A program made the position numbers and the translations under genes. Below, piece after piece: positions 42,907 through 51,113 of a DNA stretch of 64,000 bases. Numbering within the stretch: the first letter of the stretch is position 1; the number at the start of each line of letters is the position of its first letter. The notes beneath the pieces were generated by a model. The model searched no databases, had not been told where the DNA came from, and worked only from the letters and a program-made list of their open reading frames with translations. Source of the DNA: Colius striatus (lineage: Eukaryota; Chordata; Aves; Coliiformes; Coliidae); assembly GCF_028858725.1 (NCBI RefSeq), contig NC_084789.1:40465211-40529210 (forward strand), read 5' to 3'.

Positions 42907-43742
42907 AGAGAGAAAGGTGACGGAGGGTTCCTGGGAGAGAGGCCAGCCTGGATTCTCTGGGGACAGAAGGAAGTCTGGCAGCCCAGGGCAGTCAGGTCAC
43001 CAAGGTCCCCAGGGCCCTCCAGGTCCTCCAGGCCACAAAGGCTCCCCAGGAGTCCCTGAAAGGGAATGGCAGCCAGGACCCCCTGGCCCACTGGGGGCTT
43101 TGAGATCACCTGGTTTCCCTGAGGCTGAAGGACTTCCAAGGTCTCTAGGCTCAGCTGGGCCAGACGGACCCCCAGGGGCACCAGGGCTCCCAGGGCCACA
43201 AGGTCCCCCTGAAGTGCCTGGGCATGAAGGACTCCCTGATCCCATAGCACCTGTGTCACTTCCTGGCAAACCAGGGCTCCAACGCAAGCCAAGATTCCCC
43301 AGATTAAAGGTAAGGGGGGGTCTCAGGTCAGTGCAGAGCCAGCAGGGTAGGGATGGAGCAGACAGCTTACCAGCCCCTCGCTCTTCCCTGGTGGGGAACA
43401 GCACCCAGATCTGGAGGGCTCCAGGGCTACCCCAGCCCTGCTGCTGCAGGCCCTGGGGGCACACGGGGTGCTGAGCCCCCATGCTCACCACCCCATGCCA
43501 TGTGCCAGCAAGGTGAACATGGGCTGCCTGGTATGCCAGGGAGCCCTGGCCACACCGGGGAGACAGGCTCCCCAAGCATGCCCAATCCCATGGGGCCACC
43601 AGGTCTGCCGGGGGACTACCAGGGGAGTCGGGGTGCTGGGGGTGAGGGGCAGTCCCCACGCTAACCTCAGCATGTCCTCTCCTTCCAGTGCAACTCATGC
43701 CACGCAGGGCACCATGGATCTGCTGGGCTTCTAGGTCCCAAG
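42907..43742 (+). pseudogene. Collagen triple-helix exons with eroded Gly-X-Y
   Basis: The region 42907-43309 encodes repeated Gly-X-Y (for example [16 protein letters not shown]) and ends at a GTAAGG donor. Along it many triplets have Glu, Arg, Ser, Ala or Asp in the glycine place (for example [10 protein letters not shown] and [14 protein letters not shown]). The exon at 43509-43641 (GEHGLPGMPGSPGHTGETG) is cleaner. The exon at 43689-43742 is exactly 54 bp, the classic fibrillar-type collagen exon size, with CNSCHAGHHGSAGLLGPK. Glycine loss would disrupt a triple helix. Confidence 0.75.
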
Positions 43743-45257
43743 GTGAGCTGGGGGCTGTGGGTGGTGGGTATTGGCAGTGAGGGCACAGGGATGGCATCAG
43801 CTATGGCTGCTCCCTGGTGCCAGCGCCAAGACCAAACAGCTCCATGGTGGGTGTGAGCCCATGAAGTAACATACAGTGCTGGGCTGAGGGGCTGAGAGTG
43901 CCCAGGGACCCTCAGAGCTGGGGCACCAATGGAACCTCTCTGCTTTCCTTACACAGAGAAAAGGGTGACCCTGGAGAGTGGGTTTGTAGTCACAGGCACC
44001 AGCGTAGGGGTAGATGACTGGAGGGGTCTTGTTCCCACACCCTGAGTAGGAACCCCTGAGCCCCACGTGCTGCCTCTGCTCCCCCACCACCTTCTGTGCC
44101 AGGGCAGTGCCAGCCTTCACCTTGCCCTGGCCTCATTGCCAGAGTCCCCAAATGGGCTGGGGCATGAGGGGGTGTGGCATGTCACTCCGTTCCCTGTGGC
44201 ACATGTAAATGCAGCCATGTACACATGCAGTGCAGCCATGCACATACACAGTGCATGTACCCATCCCCACCACCGGCTCTAATCGTCTCTCTCTGTGGTT
44301 CACCCAGGGATGCTGCTACAGGGAACATGGGTGCAAACCAGGACACCTCCCCTTCCCCAGCACTGGCAGTCAGTCCAGCTCCTGGGTGTCCATCAGTGGG
44401 CACCAAATGGTGAGTCCTCAGGGCTCCTGGGGCCCTGTCATGGTGAGGGGTGCCCAGGGACCCCAGACTGGATGTGGGAACACTGCTCCCAGAGCCCATG
44501 TGTCTCTGCATGCCCCACAGCATGGCTCACCCCACCTGCAGCCCCACAAGGCTCACAGCCGCAGCTGATATGGGGGGATGGAGGACAGTGAGAGGGAGGA
44601 TGGATATCAGCCTCAATCTCCTCTTTCTCTGCAGGGCAGAGACAGATTTATGGAGTGAGAGAGACATGTGAGAGACATTACCTGACTCCTGGCTGCACAT
44701 TGCCTCTGCCTGGGGAGGTTCAGTCCCGGGAGGGGAACGGAGTGGGAAGGATGAGGGACAGCAATGGAGCGTCTTAAAGCTGCCCCTATAAAAGGCAGCA
44801 CCAAAATAGTCCAGTTCAATCTCTGCACTGCTCTACTGCAGTCTTTGACATCCCCCTGGGAACCTTGGTCCCCTTGGACACCCCCCCCCCCCCCCCAGAG
44901 CACCAGGTCTCCTCTACCTCAAAGTAAGGCTCAGCACATGCCTGTGCAGAACACACTCATACATGTGCGTGCACAGCATGAGGGGCTCCCTGCAAACTTG
45001 TCTGTTTTTGCTTCCAGAGGGTGTACCTCATCTGTGCCTAGCCACCCTGCAAGCAGTCTCACTATTCCTGTCATCCCCTCCATGCACTGGGAAGGGTGTC
45101 CCTGTGCCTGGCAGCAGTAATGGGCCCCACTTGCCTTCACAGGCAGCTGCTGATGCAGGCTGGACAGCAGGTAAGGTCAGTTCTCAGCTATTTCAAGGGC
45201 TACAGCCTCATAGGAAACACCTTTGGTGAAGCCTTGCCTGCCTTCTGGGAGCCAGGG
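43743..45257. other. Collagen introns and poorly preserved exons
   Basis: Mostly intronic GC-rich sequence. A segment at 44305-44410 (between CACCCAG and GTGAGTCC) could be another exon but holds no continuous Gly-X-Y. A run of 18 C residues is at 44881-44898. No other element is seen. Confidence 0.4.
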
Positions 45258-45764
45258 TGTCGTGGTTTGGCCCAGCTAGCACAGTAGCACCACGACAGTC
45301 TCTCACTCGGTGCCCCCATTCACCCCCACCCTCGTTAGGATGGCGGAGGACCCAGCAAAATGGGAGTAAAAAAGATAAGCAAGGTTGTTGTGGATTGAGA
45401 CAAGGGCAGGGAGGGCTCACTGCCAATTACAGTTCTGGGCAAAACAGACTCCAGTACTCGACTTAGAGAGGAAAGTAGGAAAGTTTATTCTACTACCTAC
45501 AAGAAACAGAATGGAATAAAAGCAAAAAGGGAGTAGGATGATGAGAAGATTACAACCAGCACTTTAAGATCTCCCTCCCCCATCCCTCCTTTCTTCCCGG
45601 GCCCAGCTCACTGCTCCGGATATCTCTACCTCCTCCCTCCTCAACAGCTCAGGGGGGCAGGGAATGGGGAATGTGGTCAGTCTCTCACAGATGGGCTCTG
45701 CCACTTCTCTCAGATGAGGACGACTCCTGGCATTCTTCCCCTGCTCCAACACGGGGGGGTTCCT

Positions 45765-46045
45765 CCCCCGGAACACAGTCCTTAACGAACTTCTCTGGTG
45801 TGGGTTGTTCCCAACAGCTGCGGCTTCTGCAGATACAGGGTCCCTCACACGGGACACAGTCCTTGGTGAATATCTCTGACGTGGATTCTTCACCACGGCT
45901 GCAGTTTCTGCAGTTTCAGGGTCCCTCTCTCGGGACAAGGCCTCTCCTGGGCATAAGTTTAATGAGCTTCTTTGTCATGGATTCCTCCCCACAGTTAGAG
46001 CTGTGGATATTGGGTCCCTTCCTCGGGACACGGCCTGCTCCGGAC
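45765..46045. repeat. Minisatellite inside L1c
   Basis: Three to four imperfect units of roughly 80-95 bp, each containing a GGTCCCT-CGGGACA-GGCC core and an adjacent TTC-CC-CAGCTG-GGCTTCTGCAG-like segment. The repeats are internal to the LTR and continue in weaker form after the nested LTR (46533-46640). Confidence 0.65.
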
Positions 46046-46082
46046 ATAGTTTTAAAGAAGAAAATCACTGCCCCTGGCTCGG

Positions 46083-46527
46083 TGTCGTGGTTTTGCCCAG
46101 CTGGGAACAAAGAGCCACGAGAGTGCTCGCTCACTCCTCCCCCTCCCGGTGGAGCGGGAAGGGGAACCAGAGAAAAAGGGGGAAAACCCGCGTAGGTTGA
46201 AATAAGAACGGTTTAATAGAACAACAATAAGAAGAAACAGGTTCAGGGGGAAAAAGGAACAGTTTTAACAGTAAATGAGGGGATATACAAAAGGAATGGC
46301 GCGTGCCGCGGCTGCTCACCACCCGGGACCCGACGCGACCCCTTCCGACCGGCAGCCCCGCCTGTGCTCCCGAAGCCCCGCCCCCGACTAGCTCCCTGCC
46401 TCTATGTACTGGGCATGATGTCAGTATGGTATCGAATACCTGTTGGCCAGCCCAGGTCAGCTGCCCATGCTGTGCCCCTTCCTACTTCCTCCTCAAAGTT
46501 AACTCTATCCTAGCCCAAACCAGGACA
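46083..46527. mobile_element. 445-bp LTR nested in L1c
   Basis: Begins TGTCGTGGTTTTGCCC, ends AACCAGGACA, and is flanked by a perfect 5-bp duplication CTCGG (46078-46082 and 46528-46532). L1c sequence is continuous across it once it is removed, which dates it after L1c. No coding sequence. Confidence 0.85.
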
Positions 46528-47144
46528 CTCGGGGTCTGCAGTGAAGTGGCCTCCTCCGGCCATAGTCACTGTCCCTGTCTCGGGGCCTTTAATGAAGTGA
46601 ATCGCTGCCCCTGGTCTGGGACCAGCTTTAGCAAAATGAGTCTCTGCCCCTGATACAGGCTCATTATCAAAATGAGTCTCTACCGCTGATCTTTAAAGAA
46701 ATGAAAATAAATCTCAGCTTCACCAGTTCTCTCCATAGAATGCAGGGGAGTCTCTGCTCTAGCACACCTCCTCCTCTCTTTCCTCACTGACCTTGGAGTC
46801 CTCATGGTTGTTTCTCTCACTGTTCCTACTCCTTGCACCACCACCAGCCAGAAGAAGAAGAAGAAGGGACAGAAGAAGGAAAGAAGATGGAGGAAGAAAT
46901 CTCCCCTTCCGGCTTCTTCTTAAAAAGTGATCGTGGAGGCGTCTAATTGGCTCAGCCCCAGAAGTGGGTCTGGCTCAGAGCTGGGGAGAGTTGCGAGCAA
47001 CTTCTTACAGGAGCCATCTTTACAGCCCCTTCCCCCTTACCAGAAAAGGCTATCATGTCAAACCGTGACACAGGGCAATACCACCTTGAATGGATCCCTG
47101 GCCCTGGGGCACCTGGTGACCCCCATCCCCTCTGTGCTTTCCAG

Positions 47145-48065
47145 ATGCTGACATCCCTCAGACAGAACCACTGGGCTCTTTCATCAACCTGCAGGTGCAT
47201 CCTGGCTGCGGCCATGGGCAAGTCTCCCAGGCGCTGCAGCTGCCCCATGAACCTCTCCATCCTCCTCAGTGCCAGATGTGGGTCTTCTGGTCCAAGGAGC
47301 TGATGCTGAAGTGGCACAGTGCCCAAGGGGAGCCTGGTGTACGTGCAGGAAGGGAGCAGTGCCTTCCTCCAGACCCCCACCGACTGGAGCTGTGTCCTGG
47401 TACCATGCACCGAGCATATCCCTTGGAATCCCTGGCAGGGAAGGGGTGTCGGGGCTCCAGCCCCAGCAGCCAGCACTGGGCTGAATATGGTGCTGAGGCA
47501 GCAGAACCTGGGGAAGGAGCCAGTTCCCCCCTAATCCATCCTTCTGCTCATTGCATTGAGCAACTAGAGTATTCAGAATCACTCTTCGCTGGTGACGACC
47601 CCTCCACCTCCACCCCACAGTACCAGGTGAGGTACAGGTGTGGGCAGCCACCGGCTCACGTCCAAGAAAAAGCAGAGCCCTCCTTTGCGTGATGGGGGTG
47701 GACAGCCCCTCCCAGGGACTGTCCTCTCCTTTCCATCCAGGAAGCAAAGCGAGTGCAACAAACAAGAAGTCCTGACATGAGGCCACCTGCACTGGCCCCA
47801 ACAGAGTTCCTGGTGAGCCCTGACACTGGTCTGGCTGAACCAGGAGGGACATGCCATGAAGATGGGTTGCACCATGTTGGCTGGGCAGCACCAGCCCGGC
47901 ACATGCACAGCCTGGGATTGGGATGGGATGGGGAGGGTACAGCACTCATGACAGCCATGGCACAGGAGTGGGTGTCTCTGCTCTGACCTGAGCTGCTTTA
48001 TTCCAGATTCAGAAGGAGGAGGAACAAGGGCCACCCCAAATCCCGCTGACCACTATCACCCCATG
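47145..48065 (+). pseudogene. Collagen C-terminal (NC1-like) exons, broken
   Basis: After TTTCCAG the exon from 47145 reads DADIPQTEPLGSFINLQ. Further on, 47319-47400 reads PKGSLVYVQEGSSAFLQTP, resembling the trimerisation domain of collagens XV and XVIII, but reaching it requires frame changes. GDDPSTSTPQ follows near 47595. Hinge-like exons lie at 47742-47811 and from 48007 (IQKEEEQGPPQIPLTTITP, then a stop). The resemblance is by motif only, and frame shifts argue for pseudogenisation. Confidence 0.5.
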
Positions 48066-48244
48066 AATCCCATCAGTAAGCAATGTCTGGTCCCAAAGGT
48101 GGGAGATGGGTGGCCCAGCCATGGGAGAGGGGGTGGAGAGGTGCCCAGGGAATCCCTCCAAACTCAGCCAGCAGAGAGACCTTGATGCATGTCTGTGACT
48201 GAGCCCTGGAGGATGTCTCCTAGACCCTCTCTATCCCCATCTGC

Positions 48245-48717
48245 AGGCCCCAATGGCTGGCCTGACATGGATCCACAGCATGGGGTAGCCAAGCCTGTAG
48301 ACAAGATTGCCACAGCTGGAGTAGCTCTGGCCCCAGGGAGGCCCTGGCTGCCCCCCTGAGTGAGGGCAGGCTGCTGGTTGGGCACAACTGCTCTGAGGCA
48401 CTGCGTGGAGGTGACCTTTCCCTACCAGCACATGTGGTGACCGTGGCACCACAGAACTAGTGAACCCCAGCCACGTGTCCCAGGCAGCCCCCCCGTTTCT
48501 GCAGGGCTGGGGAAACAGCCCCAGGAGACTTGTGGGCAGTGCAGGGGGAGAACTGCAGTGCTGGAGCTGTGCAAGAGCGTTGAGAGGATGCTGAACCCAT
48601 GGCTGGGTTGTTCCATGCTCATTCCCAGCTGTGCCATCCCTGCAGATCCCCAAGCCATGGGGTGGCAGGATGATGTCAGGTTGTGCACTGAATACCTGTC
48701 ACTGCCCCAGGAATAAA
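48245..48717 (+). pseudogene. Collagen last exon remnant and polyadenylation signal
   Basis: After an acceptor (CCCCATCTGCAG) one frame contains LSEGRLL ahead of a cysteine, reminiscent of the end of endostatin. The core of endostatin is not visible. The signal AATAAA at 48712-48717 with GT-rich sequence after it (GGTGTTTTGACTG) fits the 3' end of the transcript. Confidence 0.4.
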
Positions 48718-49254
48718 CACACAAAAATATTTGGTGTTTTGACTGACACCCAGGGCTGTTACAGGGTACATACACACGTACCCCTGCCCAGGACATCTGC
48801 TGAAGCAAGAGGCATGAGTGAGCATGCTGCAGCCAGTCTGGGGAACAGGGAGAGAGTCTGGAGCCACGCATGGTGTTCAGCCCCATTGGGATCAGCACAA
48901 AGGAGCTGGTAGGGGGGACACATGTCATAGGGATATTAAGACTCAAGGTTCAATTTCCAGCAGTCACTGTGGTTGGGAGCTGCATCAACAAAGCAGCCCC
49001 TCCAGGAGTGCAGGGCAGAGGGATTTGCCTCTCCTGGGTCACAAGCAGCAGATTTTGCCCTTCCATGAGCATTGGACAGAAACAGAACAAACAAGAAGCA
49101 GTCAATGTTGCAGCCTTGGCAGAGGAGTGGGAAGGAAAGAGCATGCGGACAGGGCTGGAAGCATCCAGATTTGGGCCTGCACATAGGGACACACACTAGG
49201 GGCTGTAGCCCAGTTTATCCAGTGTGACTTCCTGTCCAGTAAGACCCTGCATAT
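48718..49254. other. Intergenic sequence, nothing recognised
   Basis: Between the presumed collagen 3' end and the minisatellite. ORFs on both strands are short and carry no motif. Confidence 0.4.
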
Positions 49255-49530
49255 CCCCAGCAGCTGCCCTGTGTATCCCAGTGTGTCTCTGAGACCTGCC
49301 AATTGCATCCCTGTGGCTTACCCAGTCTATTCCAGTATCCCTGATGCCTGCCCAGTCTATCCTAGTGTCCCCAGTATATCCCCAGGGCCTGCCCAGTCTA
49401 TCCCAGTAGCCTCAGTGTGTCCTCAGGACCTGCCCAGTCTATTCCAGTTGTCCCCAGTGTGTCTCAGTGTATCCCCAGAGCCTGCTCAATCTATCCCAGT
49501 GTATTCCAATGTGTCCCCGGAGATGTGACC
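49255..49530. repeat. Minisatellite with CCCAGTCTATCCCAGT units
   Basis: Degenerate tandem array built from alternating GCCCAGTCTATCCCAGT and CCCCAGTGTATCCCC pieces, with compound units of about 45-60 bp and five or more copies. It lies just upstream of the TOP2A-like promoter. Confidence 0.8.
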
Positions 49531-49544
49531 CGTGCATCCCAATA

Positions 49545-49813
49545 CACCAAGAGCAATCAGGCGAACAGCCCCCGCCTCGTCTCTCTTCTATTGGCCAGCC
49601 TCACTGCTCATCCCTCAATTGTCCTTTCTGAGTGGAAGGTTTGAATGCGTGTAGCACCTTCTGATTAGCGAGAGGGAAGGGGATGGGCAAATTGGGTCCA
49701 CGCCCTCCCGCTGCGATTGATTGTGCCCCGTGTGGGCTGAGTGGAGGTTTGAAAGGTGCCAAGCCGTTGTGAGCCCCATTGCCACCCCTCAGCAGCACCT
49801 ATTGGTGGCCGTT
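49545..49813 (+). promoter_or_regulatory. CCAAT-rich promoter of the TOP2A-like gene
   Basis: Inverted CCAAT boxes (ATTGG) occur at 49590-49594 and 49801-49805. Weaker relatives (CAATCA near 49552, GATTAG near 49662, GATTGATTG near 49714) lie between them, in GC-rich, TATA-less sequence. Vertebrate TOP2A promoters are known for several inverted CCAAT boxes bound by NF-Y that give cell-cycle control. The position directly ahead of exon 1 supports the call. Start sites cannot be seen. Confidence 0.5.
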
Positions 49814-49846
49814 ATGGAACTCCCAGAGTCCCCACCGCCCTTTCAG
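49814..49846 (+). pseudogene. TOP2A: TOP2A-like exon 1
   Basis: ATG at 49814 opens 11 codons, MELPESPPPFQ, ending at CAG before GTGCATGC (a weak but valid GT donor). The phase-0 end joins exactly to exon 2 at 60572 (PADENPLLPK), giving the variable N-terminal tail seen ahead of the ATPase domain in vertebrate DNA topoisomerase II alpha. The enzyme passes one DNA duplex through another in the nucleus. The gene is broken in exon 2. Confidence 0.65.
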
Positions 49847-49929
49847 GTGCATGCGGCACTGTGGCCCCCCTTCCCCGCAGGGCTTCGACTTCCTTCAGCT
49901 CTCTCCAGGGTTTCTCCGCATCCCTCTCC

Positions 49930-50539
49930 AACGGCAGGGAGAGCTTAATTGCCGCTTAAGGTTCAGGACAAAACAGATCAGGCTACTCGGTTTGGAGAAG
50001 AAAACAGAAAATAATTTAATGCAACATCAACTAAAACATACCCCCCCAAACATAACCAAGATAAAATAACACAGAGTAATACAACAATGAAGAGTCCAAC
50101 CAGCCTTTTTAAGAACACCTTCTTGCCACACCTCCCCTCTTCCCGGGCTCAGAGCCCTGATCCCGGGGTTTTTACCTCGTCCCCCCTTGAACTGTTGGGG
50201 GGAGGAGGGGTGTTCAGTTAGTCTGTTCCCGATAGCTTCTGCTGTTTGTCCCTCCTCAGGACGGGTGAGCTCCACGCCAGTCCTCCCTGCAAGTCCATGG
50301 GGTAACTCACACGCATGGCAGACCTGCACAGGCTGCTCCAACGCTCACTTATTCCAAAGGCTGCAGCTCCTCTCTGCCTCTCGTGTGGGGCTGCTCTGCG
50401 GCGTGCAGGCTCTCCAACACGGCCTGGGCTATGGCCGTCCGGGCTCACTCACATGGAGCTGCTGGTAACTCTCAGTCCTGCCATGGATCCCCATAGGTTG
50501 CAGGGGCACAGCTTGCATTCTCGCCACAGCTTGCAGAGG
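49930..50539 (-). mobile_element. L1b LTR, left part (split by ERV-F)
   Basis: The sequence after CAGGACAAAACAGATCAGG near 49965 matches the corresponding stretch of L1c (GGGCAAAACAGACTCCAG near 45437). The outer edge is not clear. ERV-F inserted at 50539/50540, duplicating GAGG. The LTR resumes at 59357. Confidence 0.6.
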
Positions 50540-51043
50540 TGCTGCCCGTTCCCGAAGGAAAACACAAAACAACCGAGGTCGTTTTATGCGGTGCTTTATT
50601 GAGGGCCCTAGGGACCTGAGGACTAGTGTCCAAAGTCAGAGCCCCCATTAACAGAAAATTTCACAGAGTTTATATACTTTTCACAAATGATTACTTCATC
50701 AGGTCCACGTGATGTTTACCAGTTTTCCTAAACTTTAGGATTATGATGTGCTCTTTCATGTAGTTACTTGAGACTATGCTTATCTAAATCCACAGCCATA
50801 AATTTCCATAGATAACAAACAAGTAAACATTCGAGATAACGATTTCTTTGAGAAAAACAAGATTCAGCATTCAGCATTCTTCACTAATCTCTTTGCTTGT
50901 TTAAGCAAGAATGCACAAGCTCAGCATGCCCCACTAGTTCCCTAGACTGCTAGGTTACATCAACATTCCCACACTGCTCACTAGGCCTCGATACAAACCT
51001 TAGCCTAACTACTTCTAACTTTCCATATACAGTAATGCTAACA
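50540..51043 (-). mobile_element. ERV-F 3' LTR
   Basis: Read on the minus strand it starts TGTTAGCATTACTG at 51043 and ends CGGGCAGCA at 50540. AATAAA (complement at about 50592) marks the polyadenylation site near the end. It has one extra T in the ACATTCCCAC segment relative to the 5' LTR. Confidence 0.95.
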
Positions 51044-51060
51044 AGTCCCCCCTTTTGAGC
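51044..51060 (-). other. ERV-F polypurine tract
   Basis: On the minus strand GCTCAAAAGGGGGGACT directly precedes the LTR start TGTTAGC, the plus-strand DNA primer site. Confidence 0.9.
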
Positions 51061-51113
51061 ATTCATCTATCTTGCAAGGATGCTCAACATCATCTGTCTC
51101 TATTGTCCGTGTC

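Larger units (their letters stand above)
45258..47070 (-). mobile_element. L1c: solo LTR in a collagen intron, with nested LTR
   Basis: On the plus strand it begins TGTCGTGGTTTGG and ends AACCGTGACA, flanked by a 5-bp direct repeat CAGGG (45253-45257 and 47071-47075). Removing the nested 445-bp LTR leaves about 1.37 kb. Orientation is taken as minus because it then reads TGTCACGGTTTGACATGAT at its start, as L1a and L1b also do. It contains a minisatellite and a 60-bp block shared with ERV-B gag. No coding capacity. Confidence 0.8.
41452..48717 (+). pseudogene. Collagen gene remnant (collagen XV/XVIII-like)
   Basis: A multi-exon host gene on the plus strand: signal-peptide exon, short non-collagenous exons, Gly-X-Y exons, a C-terminal region resembling the trimerisation domain of collagens XV/XVIII, a possible endostatin tail, and an AATAAA. 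Splice sites are present, so this is not a retrocopy. Many Gly positions are replaced, C-terminal exons change frame, and LTRs fill an intron, so it looks like a decaying gene copy. The family assignment to XV/XVIII is tentative. Collagen itself is certain. Confidence 0.65.

Noticed and set aside
42456..43292. Long minus-strand ORF across the collagen exons
   Set aside because: It is the antisense shadow of Gly-X-Y coding sequence; the GC-rich codons give open frames on both strands.
47184..47945. 253-codon minus-strand ORF over the collagen C-terminal region
   Set aside because: Opposite to exons with splice sites on the plus strand and without recognisable domains.
49255..49530. CRISPR-like array in the repeat upstream of the TOP2A-like promoter
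   Set aside because: The repeats are degenerate, contiguous and eukaryotic minisatellite in nature, without spacers of constant length.
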